Positions 1 through 7,737 of a stretch of DNA of 9,439 bases are shown here, piece by piece. The notes beneath the pieces were generated by a model, which made no database searches, was not told where the DNA came from, and was given only the letters and a program-made list of their open reading frames with translations. This stretch comes from an uncultured Collinsella sp. (GTDB lineage: Bacteria > Actinomycetota > Coriobacteriia > Coriobacteriales > Coriobacteriaceae): contig CAAFQK010000081.1 in the NCBI GenBank assembly GCA_900765115.1, positions 1 to 9,439 of the forward strand. The letters run 5' to 3'. Both the position numbers and the translations under genes were made by a program. Each line of letters begins with the position of its first letter. Position 1 is the first letter of the stretch.

Positions 1-40
1 AAAAAAAAGGGGGGGGGGCCCGCGGGCCCCCCGCCCGCCG
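1..40 (-). terminator. Probable intrinsic terminator downstream of gyrA
   Basis: Read on the minus strand, a G-rich arm (36-27, GGGCGGGGGG) is followed by an 8-nt CCCGCGGG loop segment, a run of ten C (18-9) and then eight T (8-1). The arms can form nine G-C pairs with one C-C mismatch, followed directly by the U-tract, which is the architecture of a Rho-independent terminator. It begins 37 bp past the gyrA stop, where the gyrB-gyrA transcript should end. The caution is that it lies at the very edge of the window and consists of homopolymers, so run lengths may be misread and the assembly may have broken at this hairpin. Confidence 0.65.
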
Positions 41-77
41 ATATATGGGGTCTGATATTTTCTACCGCTAGGGCCTC

Positions 78-2819
78 TTACTCGTCGAGGAGATCCTCCG
101 GCATGTCGTTGCCGTCGCCTAGGTCGACTGGAGCCTCTTCGGCGTCGGCTGCGGCCTCGGCACCTTCGCCCTCGGGCTTCTCTTTGGCGGCTGTCATGCG
201 GGCCACGGCGCATATGCGGTCGTTGTCGTCGACGGTCATCATCTTGACGCCCTGGGTGGCGCGGCCGGTCTGGCTGATCTCGTCGGTCTTGACGCGAATG
301 ACCGTCGCGCCCTCCGTCACGATGAACAGCTCGTGCTGCGGGCCCACCGTCTTCATGGCCGCGAGGTTACCCTTACGCTCGGTCATTTGAATGGTGTAGA
401 CGCCCTGACCGCCGCGATTCTGCTCCGGGTAGTCCGCGACCGGCGTGCGCTTGCCGTAGCCGCGCTCGGTGATGACGAATAGATCGCCGTTGCCGTTAGT
501 GACTTCCATGCCCAGAACGCTCACGCCGTCCTTCAGACCGATACCGCGAACGCCGCTGGTATCGCGGCCGGTGGCGCGCACCTGCTCCTCGGAGAACATG
601 ATCGCCTTGCCCGCGGTGGTGGCCAGGATAATCTTGTCGCCCTCGCGCACGCGGCGCACGTTCAGCAGCGCGTCGTCGTCACGCAGGTTGATAGCGATCA
701 GGCCGTCGCGACGGCTGCGGTCATATGCGCTCATCACGGTCTTCTTGACCATGCCGCTCTTGGTGGCAAACATCAGGTACTCGTCGGCCGGGAACTCGCG
801 GCAGCTGATGACGCTCGCGATCTTCTCGCCTTCCTCGAAGGGCAGCAGGTTGACGATCGCGGTACCGCGCGCCTGGCGCGTACCCACCGGCAGCTCGTGC
901 ACCTTCAGGCGATAGACCTTGCCCTTGCTCGAGAAGAACAGCACGTACTCGTGCGTGGACGCGATGAACATCTCGTCGATAACGTCGTCCTCTTTGAGGT
1001 TGACGCCCGATACGCCCTTGCCGCCGCGCTTCTGGGCGCGGTAGGCAGCCACCGGGATACGCTTAACGTAGCCGGTATGGGTGATGGTCACGACCATATC
1101 CTCGTCGGCGATGAGGTCCTCGACATCCAGGTCCTTCTCAACCTGGCTGATCTCGGTGCGGCGCTTGTCGCCAAACTTCTTGGAGATCTCGCGCATCTCT
1201 TCCTTGATGACGCCCAGGATCTTCTCCTCATGCGCCAGCAGGTCCTCGTAGTAGGCGATGGCGCGGCGCAGGCCGTCCAACTCTTCTTGGATCTTGTCGC
1301 GCTCCAGGCCGGTCAGGCGGCGCAACTTCATCTCGAGGATGGCCGTGGTCTGCTCGGGCGTAAAGCCAAAGCGCTCGATCAAGCGGCTGCTGGCCTCGGA
1401 GTCGGTCTGCGAGGAGCGGATGATGCTAATGACCTCGTCGATATGGTCAAGGGCCATCAGGTAGCCCTCGAGGATATGGGCACGCGCCTGGGCCTTCTTA
1501 AGGTCGAAGCGGGTGCGGCGGGTAACGACGTCGACCTGGTGGTCAATGTAGTGCTGCAGCATCTCGCGCAGGCTCAGGCATTTGGGAACGCCGTTGACGA
1601 GCGCCAGGTTGTTGGCGCCGAAGGTCGTCTGCAGCGAGGTGTACTTATACAGGTTGTTGAGCACGACCTGCGGAATGACGCCCTTCTTGAGCTCGATGAC
1701 CAGACGGATGCCCTTCTGGTTGGACTCATCGCGCATATCCGAGATGCCCTCGATGCGCTTGTCGTTGACGAGCTGGGCGATCTTCTCCTGCAGGGTGCCC
1801 TTGTTGACCATGTAGGGAATCTCGGTAAAGACCAGGCGGCTGCGGCCGGTCTTGGTGGACTCCACATGTGCCTTGGCACGCACGGTAATAGAGCCGCGGC
1901 CGGTCTCGTAGCTCTGCTTAATGCCGGCGCTGCCCATGATGATGGCGCCGGTGGGGAAGTCCGGACCGGGCATGATCTGCATGAGCTCGTCGACGGTGGC
2001 GTCGGGATTGTCAATCAGGTAGCAGGTGGCCTCGATCGCCTCGGTGAGGTTATGCGGGGCGATGTTGGTGGCCATGCCGACGGCGATGCCCTGGCTGCCG
2101 TTGACCAGCAGGTTGGGGAAGCGCGCGGGCAGCGCCACGGGCTCGGCGAGCGATTCGTCGTAGTTGGGCTGCCAGTCGACGGTATCCTTCTGCAAGTCAC
2201 GCAGCAGTTCCATGGCGGGCTTTGCCAGACGGCTCTCGGTGTAACGCATGGCCGCCGCGCCGTCGCCGTCGATGTTACCGAAGTTGCCGTGACCGTCGAT
2301 GAGCGGCGTGCGCATGGAGAACCACTGCGCCAGGCGGACCATGGCCTCATAGACCGCGGAGTCGCCATGCGGGTGGTACTTACCGATAACTTCGCCGACC
2401 GTCCAGGCCGACTTCTTATGTGGGCGGTTGGGGTAGATGCCGCTCTCGTTCATCGCGTACAGGATGCGGCGGTGCACCGGCTTTAAGCCGTCGCGCACGT
2501 CCGGCAGGGCACGCGCCGTGATAACCGACATCGAATACTCGATGAACGACTGCTTCATCTCGCGACCGAACTCCGAAATCTGGAGCTGGCCGCCGTTGAT
2601 ATCCTCGCCGGCCGAGGCGCCGCGATCGACTTCGCCAAAGCTCTCCTCGAGCTCGGCGTCGTCGTCTTCTTCCTCATCATCATCGGCATCGGGGTTATAG
2701 GCGTCCGGATCGCCGTCCTCGCCCTGCTCAGCACGGGCAAGCAGGCGCTTCAGATCATCGGGCATACCGGCATCGCCGGCCTCGTCCATACCCTCGTTAT
2801 TGTTGATATCGTCTGCCAC
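78..2819 (-). CDS. gyrA: DNA gyrase subunit A (EC 5.6.2.2)
   Basis: Breakage-reunion subunit of DNA gyrase. With GyrB it forms the cytoplasmic A2B2 enzyme that introduces negative supercoils using ATP. The 913-aa product starts at GTG (2819-2817), set by a GAGGAGG site 4 nt upstream, and ends at TAA (78-80). Residues 1 to about 73 are an acidic extension relative to E. coli GyrA; 18 of residues 31-60 are Asp or Glu. The winged-helix/tower core follows. Catalytic Tyr is Y193 in the AAAMRYTE motif. The quinolone-resistance region reads HGDSAVYE at 151-158, with Ser154 and Glu158 at E. coli positions 83 and 87. The GyrA box QKRGGKG (596-602) and a full C-terminal beta-pinwheel identify gyrase A rather than ParC. 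The tail from about residue 876 is again acidic. The gene lies 11 bp after gyrB, so the two are probably one transcript. Confidence 0.98.
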   Translation of the reverse strand: MADDINNNEGMDEAGDAGMPDDLKRLLARAEQGEDGDPDAYNPDADDDEEEDDDAELEESFGEVDRGASAGEDINGGQLQISEFGREMKQSFIEYSMSVITARALPDVRDGLKPVHRRILYAMNESGIYPNRPHKKSAWTVGEVIGKYHPHGDSAVYEAMVRLAQWFSMRTPLIDGHGNFGNIDGDGAAAMRYTESRLAKPAMELLRDLQKDTVDWQPNYDESLAEPVALPARFPNLLVNGSQGIAVGMATNIAPHNLTEAIEATCYLIDNPDATVDELMQIMPGPDFPTGAIIMGSAGIKQSYETGRGSITVRAKAHVESTKTGRSRLVFTEIPYMVNKGTLQEKIAQLVNDKRIEGISDMRDESNQKGIRLVIELKKGVIPQVVLNNLYKYTSLQTTFGANNLALVNGVPKCLSLREMLQHYIDHQVDVVTRRTRFDLKKAQARAHILEGYLMALDHIDEVISIIRSSQTDSEASSRLIERFGFTPEQTTAILEMKLRRLTGLERDKIQEELDGLRRAIAYYEDLLAHEEKILGVIKEEMREISKKFGDKRRTEISQVEKDLDVEDLIADEDMVVTITHTGYVKRIPVAAYRAQKRGGKGVSGVNLKEDDVIDEMFIASTHEYVLFFSSKGKVYRLKVHELPVGTRQARGTAIVNLLPFEEGEKIASVISCREFPADEYLMFATKSGMVKKTVMSAYDRSRRDGLIAINLRDDDALLNVRRVREGDKIILATTAGKAIMFSEEQVRATGRDTSGVRGIGLKDGVSVLGMEVTNGNGDLFVITERGYGKRTPVADYPEQNRGGQGVYTIQMTERKGNLAAMKTVGPQHELFIVTEGATVIRVKTDEISQTGRATQGVKMMTVDDNDRICAVARMTAAKEKPEGEGAEAAADAEEAPVDLGDGNDMPEDLLDE

Positions 2820-2823
2820 GTTA

Positions 2824-2830
2824 CCTCCTC
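2824..2830 (-). promoter_or_regulatory. Ribosome binding site of gyrA
   Basis: Minus-strand GAGGAGG, a near-perfect anti-16S match, sits 4 nt before the GTG at 2819. It fills the short gap after the gyrB stop (TAA, 2831-2833). It decides the GTG start over the in-frame ATG ten codons further in, so the acidic N-terminal extension is translated from its beginning. Confidence 0.85.
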
Positions 2831-4861
2831 TTAAGCGTCAAGGAATCGTGCATCATGTGCATGCTTCTCGATGTACTCGCGGCGATAGCCGACCTCGGAA
2901 CCCATCAGCTCGCGCACGGCGCGGTCCGCCACCACGGCGTCCTCGATCGACACACGCTGCAGGATGCGGGTCTTGGGGTCCATCGTCGTCGAGGCGAGCT
3001 GCTTGGGGTCCATCTCGCCCAGGCCCTTGTAGCGCTGGACGGTATAGCCCTTGCGCTTTTTGGTGATCTTGCCGTCTTTGGCCTTGCCGTCCTCGTCGTT
3101 ATCGTCGGGGTTCAGGCCCAGACTCTGTATGGTGTCGCGCAGGATCTCGTCTTCGGGCTGGCGGCCGTTGGGATACACGTAGTGAATCTTGTTGCGCACC
3201 TTAATGCCAAAGATGGGCGGGCAGGCAACATAGACGTAGCCGGCATCGATCAGCGGACGCATGTACTTGTAGAAGAACGTCAGTAGCAGGATGCGGATAT
3301 GCGCACCGTCGACGTCTGCATCGGTCATGATGATGATCTTGTGGTAGCGCGCCTTGGTGATATCGAAGTCGCCGCCGTCGCCGGCACTCGTCGTGACGCC
3401 GCAACCGATCGCGGTAATCAGCGACTGGATGGTGTCACTCGAGAACGCGCGATGGTCACCAACGCGTTCGACGTTCAAAATCTTGCCGCGCAGGGGCAAA
3501 ATCGCCTGGATGTCTCGGCGACGGCCGTCCTTGGCCGAACCGCCTGCCGAGTCGCCCTCTACGATGAAGAGCTCGGTCAGCTCGGCATCGCGCACCGAGC
3601 AGTCGGCGAGCTTACCGGGCAGGGACGCCGTCTCGAGCAGGCTCTTGCGGCGGGTCGCCTCGCGCGCCTTGCGGGCGGCATTGCGCGCCTTGCAGGCCTG
3701 TTGCGCCTTCTTGACGATCTCGCGAGCGGGCTTGGGATGCTCCTCGAGGTAATCGGCAAGGCCGTCGGTCACAATCTTGAGTGTGAGCGCGCGCATATAG
3801 GAGCTGCCGAGCTTGGCCTTGGTCTGGCCCTCAAACTGCGGATCGGGCAGCTTGACCGAGATAACGGCCGAAAGGCCCTCGCGCACATCGTCGCCGGTCA
3901 GGTTGGCGTCTTTTTCCTTGAGCAGGTTCTGCTTGCGCGCGTAATCGTTGATCACGCGGGTGAGCGCGGTGCGGAAGCCCTCAAGGTGCATGCCACCCTC
4001 GGGGGTGTAGATGTCGTTGGCAAACGACATGACGTTCTCGCCGTAACCGCTATTCCACTGCAGAGAAACCTCGACCTCGCCCATCTTGGTCACAGGCGCG
4101 TCCGGGTCCGATTTGCCCTCGATGTAGATGGGCTCCTTAAAGGCCTCGGGGACGTCCTTGCCCTCGTTGAGGAACTTGACGAAGTCGATGATGCCGCCCT
4201 CGTAGCAAAACTCCTCCACGTGGGGAGTCGCCTCGCGCTCGTCGGTCAGCACGATTTTGAGGTTCTTATTGAGGAACGCCGTCTCCTGCAGACGGTTGTG
4301 CAGCGTATCGAAATCGTAGATGCAGGTCTCGAAGATCTCGTCGTCGGGCCAGAAGGTGACGGTGGTGCCCGTCGAATCCGAGGTGCCCACGACCTCCATC
4401 TTCTTGACGGTCTTGCCGCGCGAGAACTCCATCTCGTAGGTGTTGCCGTCGCGACGAACCTGAACGACCACGCGCTTGGACAGTGCGTTGACGACGGAGA
4501 TGCCAACGCCGTGCAGGCCGCCCGAGACCTTATAGGCCGAGTTATCGAACTTACCGCCGGCGTGCAAGATCGTCATGACGACCTCGAGCGTCGGGATCTT
4601 TTTAACAGGGTGCTCGTCGACGGGGATGCCGCGCCCGTTGTCGACGACCGTGATGGAGTTGTCGGCGTGGACCGTCACCTGGATCTCGGTGCAGAAACCG
4701 GCCATGGCCTCGTCGACGGAGTTGTCAACGATCTCCCACACCAGGTGATGCAGACCGCTGGCGCTCGTCGAGCCGATATACATGCCCGGGCGCTTACGAA
4801 CGGCCTCGAGACCTTCGAGAATCTTAATCTCGCCGCCATCGTAATCGTTTTCGTTTGCCAC
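2831..4861 (-). CDS. gyrB: DNA gyrase subunit B (EC 5.6.2.2)
   Basis: ATPase subunit of DNA gyrase, partner of the adjacent GyrA. From the GTG at 4861 the product is 676 aa, within the usual range for GyrB, and ends at TAA (2831-2833). The N-terminal GHKL ATPase domain shows the motif with N47 and D50 (IVDNSVDEA), DNGRGIP (74-80) and the lid glycines GGLHGVG (114-120). The transducer domain carries the QTK loop (346-348). The TOPRIM domain has EGDSAGG (435-441) and the metal-binding DADVDGA (514-520). YKGLGEMD (611-618) is the conserved C-terminal block. A lysine- and aspartate-rich stretch at about 585-603 makes the loop before that block longer than I recall for most homologues. An in-frame TTG at 4879 would also open the frame, but it would translate the ribosome binding site itself, so GTG 4861 is preferred. 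Translation of gyrA follows after 11 bp. Confidence 0.98.
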   Translation of the reverse strand: MANENDYDGGEIKILEGLEAVRKRPGMYIGSTSASGLHHLVWEIVDNSVDEAMAGFCTEIQVTVHADNSITVVDNGRGIPVDEHPVKKIPTLEVVMTILHAGGKFDNSAYKVSGGLHGVGISVVNALSKRVVVQVRRDGNTYEMEFSRGKTVKKMEVVGTSDSTGTTVTFWPDDEIFETCIYDFDTLHNRLQETAFLNKNLKIVLTDEREATPHVEEFCYEGGIIDFVKFLNEGKDVPEAFKEPIYIEGKSDPDAPVTKMGEVEVSLQWNSGYGENVMSFANDIYTPEGGMHLEGFRTALTRVINDYARKQNLLKEKDANLTGDDVREGLSAVISVKLPDPQFEGQTKAKLGSSYMRALTLKIVTDGLADYLEEHPKPAREIVKKAQQACKARNAARKAREATRRKSLLETASLPGKLADCSVRDAELTELFIVEGDSAGGSAKDGRRRDIQAILPLRGKILNVERVGDHRAFSSDTIQSLITAIGCGVTTSAGDGGDFDITKARYHKIIIMTDADVDGAHIRILLLTFFYKYMRPLIDAGYVYVACPPIFGIKVRNKIHYVYPNGRQPEDEILRDTIQSLGLNPDDNDEDGKAKDGKITKKRKGYTVQRYKGLGEMDPKQLASTTMDPKTRILQRVSIEDAVVADRAVRELMGSEVGYRREYIEKHAHDARFLDA

Positions 4862-4865
4862 ACGT

Positions 4866-4872
4866 CCTCCTT
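4866..4872 (-). promoter_or_regulatory. Ribosome binding site of gyrB
   Basis: Minus-strand AAGGAGG lies 4 nt before the GTG at 4861, the same short spacing as at gyrA. It supports the GTG start and argues against the upstream in-frame TTG at 4879, which would read through this site as coding sequence. Confidence 0.8.
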
Positions 4873-4884
4873 CAGTCAAGAAAA

Positions 4885-4913
4885 TGTGTACAGCCTTACT
4901 AGTTTATCGTAAA
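4885..4913 (-). promoter_or_regulatory. Weak candidate promoter for gyrB-gyrA
   Basis: Between the dciA terminator and the gyrB ribosome binding site, the minus strand has TTTACG (4913-4908, 4 of 6 to the -35 consensus) and TACACA (4890-4885, only 3 of 6 to the -10 consensus), separated by 17 nt. A separate promoter is expected because a strong terminator precedes gyrB, but these boxes are poor and the -35 overlaps the terminator T-run. Another -10 such as the GATAAACT around 4908-4901 is equally possible. Confidence 0.25.
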
Positions 4914-4940
4914 AAAATACCCTCGGGAACGAGGGTATTT
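4911..4940 (-). terminator. Intrinsic terminator after dciA
   Basis: The arms 4915-4924 and 4931-4940 are perfect 10-bp inverted complements (minus strand AAATACCCTC and GAGGGTATTT). One more G-C pair closes a 4-nt loop. On the minus strand the stem runs straight into a seven-T tract (4917-4911). It starts 26 bp beyond the dciA stop and should end the dnaA-side transcript before gyrB. On the plus strand there is no comparable T-run after the stem, so it is mainly unidirectional. Confidence 0.88.
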
Positions 4941-4966
4941 GGCTCTACAAGGCCACCAGATGCGAT

Positions 4967-5530
4967 TTAAGGCTCTTTTTTGCTTTGCACGCCCTTGGCC
5001 CACTCGGCACTGGCTCTCATGGCGTTCTCGAGGGCCTCGCGCAGTTTTTGGTCTTCAATGGGCGCCACTTGGCACTCAATCTCGGTGCGCTCGGCATCGC
5101 TGAGGTCGGCGTGCGGGGCCGGCGGGCGCTCTGTCGTCGCCGGGCGCAGGCGCTCCTTGGCGGCGGGCGGCGTGTGACCGGGTGCGGTGGTTTTGAACAC
5201 CAGGCCGTCCACATGCGCACCGGCGCGCTCCATGCGCGCGCGGATGATCTCGCGCAACAGCGTCATTTCCTGCGTCCACGAGGGCGAGTCGAGATACACC
5301 AGCAGTTCATTGGACTCGGGCAGGTAACGCAGCCCCGTCACATGCCGCCCCTCGCGCGTGCCCGAGCACACCGCGTTCCACGCGCGATAGACCGCGCGCG
5401 ACTCCTCGGCAGCCTCCATCTGCGCACGGCGCTCAGGGGTCGCAGCCGCCAGGATGCGTTGGCGCTCTGCGTTTAAAAAGCCACTGAAGGCGACCGTTTC
5501 GCTCTCGCGCTCGTAATTAGCACGTCTCAC
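4967..5530 (-). CDS. dciA: DUF721/DciA-family protein, replicative helicase-associated
   Basis: The 187-aa product begins at GTG (5530-5528), with AAGGTGG 9 nt upstream inside the end of recF, and stops at TAA (4967-4969). Residues about 46-113 match the DUF721 pattern: a helix with a conserved Trp (W51), then a strand-rich part with the LLVYLDSPSWTQE segment (76-88), and a helix ending in LVFK. Residues about 115-142 are a proline- and charge-rich linker, and 143-187 is a predicted charged helical tail. DciA proteins interact with the replicative helicase DnaB and act as helicase loaders or operators in bacteria lacking DnaC/DnaI. The mycobacterial homologue, Rv0004, occupies the same slot between recF and gyrB. 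The 14-bp overlap with recF implies translational coupling. Family assignment is good; the exact role here is inferred. Confidence 0.85.
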   Translation of the reverse strand: MRRANYERESETVAFSGFLNAERQRILAAATPERRAQMEAAEESRAVYRAWNAVCSGTREGRHVTGLRYLPESNELLVYLDSPSWTQEMTLLREIIRARMERAGAHVDGLVFKTTAPGHTPPAAKERLRPATTERPPAPHADLSDAERTEIECQVAPIEDQKLREALENAMRASAEWAKGVQSKKEP

Positions 5531-6623
5531 CCATGCTCACCACCTTGGCTCGATCAAGCAGGTCATCGGTAAAGTACCCCAGGTTGGTCGTGGTTATGAC
5601 CGTCTGGATATCATCGCCGATCAGCCGAAGAAAAGCACCGCGGCGCTCGCCGTCGAGTTCGCTCATCACGTCGTCCAAAAGCAGCAGTGGGGCGGTGCCC
5701 AGGACATCGCGAGCCACGGCCACCTCCGCCACCTTCCAGGACAGCACCAACGTTCGCTGCTGTCCTTGGCTGGCAAACGAACGGGCGGAGCGACCCGCCA
5801 CGGTAAACTCAATCTCGTCGCGATGTGGTCCCACCAGCGTCACGCCGCGGCGAATTTCCTCGTCGGCGTGCTCATCGAGGGCAGCCAGCATGCGCTCGTA
5901 CGCCCAGCCCTTCAGCTCTTCGCGATCCTCGACCTGGGGCAAATCCCCCAGCGTGGACGCATAGGACACGTTGGCGGCCTCACCGGACGCCACTTGCCCG
6001 TAGGCAGCGCGCACATGGCCCGCCAGCCGGTCGAGTAGGGCCAACCGGTGCACAAGCAGGGCCGAGCCCGCGCGGGCAATCGAATCGTTCCACGCGCCGA
6101 GCATCTCGCGGCAGCACCAGGTCTCCTTGAGCAAGGCATTACGCTGGGTCACGCAACGCCCATAGGTATTCGCAAGATCGGCATAGCGTGCGCTCAGTTG
6201 CATGCCAAAGTCATCGAGGGCGGCGCGGCGCACACTGGCGCCTCGCTTAACCATGTCCAGATGGTCGGGGCAAAACAGCACGCTCGGCAGAACCCCGCGC
6301 ACACCGGCGGCAGAACATCTCTTGCCGTTGCGGCTAAACGAGCGCTTACCGTCCTCCGCGTTCAATCCCATATCAAGCACGCGGCCGTCGCCCTCGAGCC
6401 TCAGCTCGACCTTGCACGAGCCCACGCCGTCATGGACGAGCTCGGCTGCGGTCGGATGCCTAAACGAGGCGCCGCTCGTCAGCAGCTGCAGCGCCTCTAT
6501 GAGATTGGTCTTTCCCGCCGCGTTGGGTCCCGCAAGTATCGTCACGCCCTCGTCCAGGGCAAGGCGATAGCTATCGAAGCTGCGGTAGTGCGCGACGGAA
6601 AGATCGCGGGCGAACATGGTCAT
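5517..6623 (-). CDS. recF: DNA replication and repair protein RecF
   Basis: SMC-like ABC ATPase of the RecFOR pathway, which helps load RecA at single-strand gaps and aids restart of stalled forks. From the ATG at 6623 the product is 368 aa, normal for RecF; a second ATG two codons on (6617) is equally possible. Residue positions from 6623: Walker A GPNAAGKTN at 32-40, ABC signature SQGQQR at 285-290, Walker B LLLLDD at 313-318 followed by the D-loop VMSELD. No Shine-Dalgarno site precedes either ATG. The start lies only 10 bp after the dnaN stop, so expression probably relies on ribosomes finishing dnaN. The frame is open further upstream into dnaN, but that extra stretch is arginine/serine-rich and unlike any RecF. 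The 3' end overlaps dciA by 14 bp. Confidence 0.96.
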   Translation of the reverse strand: MTMFARDLSVAHYRSFDSYRLALDEGVTILAGPNAAGKTNLIEALQLLTSGASFRHPTAAELVHDGVGSCKVELRLEGDGRVLDMGLNAEDGKRSFSRNGKRCSAAGVRGVLPSVLFCPDHLDMVKRGASVRRAALDDFGMQLSARYADLANTYGRCVTQRNALLKETWCCREMLGAWNDSIARAGSALLVHRLALLDRLAGHVRAAYGQVASGEAANVSYASTLGDLPQVEDREELKGWAYERMLAALDEHADEEIRRGVTLVGPHRDEIEFTVAGRSARSFASQGQQRTLVLSWKVAEVAVARDVLGTAPLLLLDDVMSELDGERRGAFLRLIGDDIQTVITTTNLGYFTDDLLDRAKVVSMGETC

Positions 6624-6633
6624 GGGGCGGTTG

Positions 6634-7737
6634 CTAGATGCGGACCGGCATGACCAGGTACAGGTAGTTGATCTTGTCGTAGGACTTGAAGATGCCCGCC
6701 TGCGAGTAGCTCTTGAGCTCCAGCGTGATCTCCTTCTCCTTGGACAGGGCATTGAGGCAGCCGAAGATGTAGTGGTAGTTGAAGGCGATGGTACCCGACT
6801 CGCCCTCGGCCTCAACATCGATCGTCTCCTGCGCAAGGTCCTGGTCATTGGAAATGGAGGACAGGCCCATCTGCCCGTTCTCGACATCGATCTCGAACTT
6901 GACGGCGGGGTTGGCGCTCGCGATAACGGCCACGCGCTTGAGGGCGGCGTTAAAGGCGGCGACGTCGATCTTGACGCTCGTCACGCACGAATCGGGGATG
7001 AGCTGCTTGTAGTTGGGGTACATGCCCTCGATACGGCGCGACACGTAGGTGGTGTTGCCGGCCTCGAAGACGACCTGGGTGTCGGTAGCCCCGATCATGA
7101 TGGTCGCCTGGCTGGCCATGATGTTCAGCGCGTCGTTAAAGGCGTCGGCCGGAACGTTGAGCTCAAAGGAGCCCTCGAGGGTCGAGGTCTCGACCTGCGT
7201 ATCGCACACGGCCAAGCGGAAGGAATCGGTCGCCACCAGGCGCACGGTGTTGTTCTCGACCTTCATGTGCACGCCGCCCAGGATGGGGCGGGCCTTGTCG
7301 GTCGAGGTGACGCGCCACACGCGGCCGACCATCTCGGACAAGATATCGGTCGGCAGCTCCACGGCACTCTCGATGGCATAGGCCGGAAACTCGGGGAAGT
7401 CATTGGCATCGAGCGTGTTCAGGCGGAAAGAGCTCTTCTCGCAACCAATCAGCACCTGGCGCTCGGACAGCTCAAAGGTGACCGGGGCATCGGGGAGGGT
7501 CTTGGTGATATTGGAGAGCATCTTACAGGGGATAACCATCTCGCCCTCTTCTTCGACATGCGCCGCGATGCGATGACGGATCGAGATGGTGTAGTTAGAG
7601 GTCTGGAATTCCAAGATGCCGTCTTGCGCCTTGACGAGCACGCCCGACAGGATGGGAAGGGTGGACGCCGAAGCGACACCCTTCATAACGACGCCGATGG
7701 CTTGTGTAAGCGAGCTCTGGCTGACGGTGAACTTCAT
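6634..7737 (-). CDS. dnaN: DNA polymerase III subunit beta (sliding clamp)
   Basis: The ring-shaped clamp that tethers DNA polymerase III and other replication and repair enzymes to DNA. The 367-aa product, the normal length for the family, starts at ATG 7737 with AGAAAGG (7752-7746) 8 nt upstream and ends at TAG (6634-6636). It begins MKFTVSQSSL and ends YLYLVMPVRI, the typical beta-clamp C-terminus whose Met-Pro-x-Arg forms part of the partner-binding pocket. The internal segment SRRIEGMYPNYKQLIP is the well-conserved family block. The three repeated clamp folds of about 120 residues are complete, with no frameshift. It lies 237 bp downstream of dnaA, and the AT-rich leader before it may hold its own promoter. 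recF follows 10 bp later. Confidence 0.98.
   Translation of the reverse strand: MKFTVSQSSLTQAIGVVMKGVASASTLPILSGVLVKAQDGILEFQTSNYTISIRHRIAAHVEEEGEMVIPCKMLSNITKTLPDAPVTFELSERQVLIGCEKSSFRLNTLDANDFPEFPAYAIESAVELPTDILSEMVGRVWRVTSTDKARPILGGVHMKVENNTVRLVATDSFRLAVCDTQVETSTLEGSFELNVPADAFNDALNIMASQATIMIGATDTQVVFEAGNTTYVSRRIEGMYPNYKQLIPDSCVTSVKIDVAAFNAALKRVAVIASANPAVKFEIDVENGQMGLSSISNDQDLAQETIDVEAEGESGTIAFNYHYIFGCLNALSKEKEITLELKSYSQAGIFKSYDKINYLYLVMPVRI

Noticed and set aside
897..2486. A 529-codon open frame on the plus strand, antisense to gyrA
   Set aside because: Its product is Val/Leu/Ala/Gly/Asp-rich with no recognisable domain, it lies wholly opposite a highly conserved gene, and long antisense frames are expected from GC-rich codon usage.
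2601..2720. Repetitive TCG/TCC/TCATC-rich stretch as a simple-sequence repeat
   Set aside because: It is just the Asp/Glu codons of the acidic GyrA extension read on the opposite strand, with no regular repeat unit.
4862..4879. TTG start for gyrB at 4879, adding six residues
   Set aside because: The six codons include the GGAGG ribosome binding site itself; GTG at 4861 is correctly placed behind it.
3299..4912. A 537-codon open frame on the plus strand, antisense to gyrB
   Set aside because: Same character as the frame opposite gyrA: biased composition and no domain. The minus-strand frame contains all GyrB motifs.
4941..4966. Possible small gene or extra regulatory element between the dciA stop and the terminator
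   Set aside because: It is only 26 bp long, with no start codon in a useful context and no structure beyond the terminator arm.
6624..6887. An upstream in-frame extension of recF into dnaN
   Set aside because: The extra 88 residues are Arg/Ser/Thr/Pro-rich shadow translation of dnaN, and RecF homologues begin at the ATG near 6617-6623.
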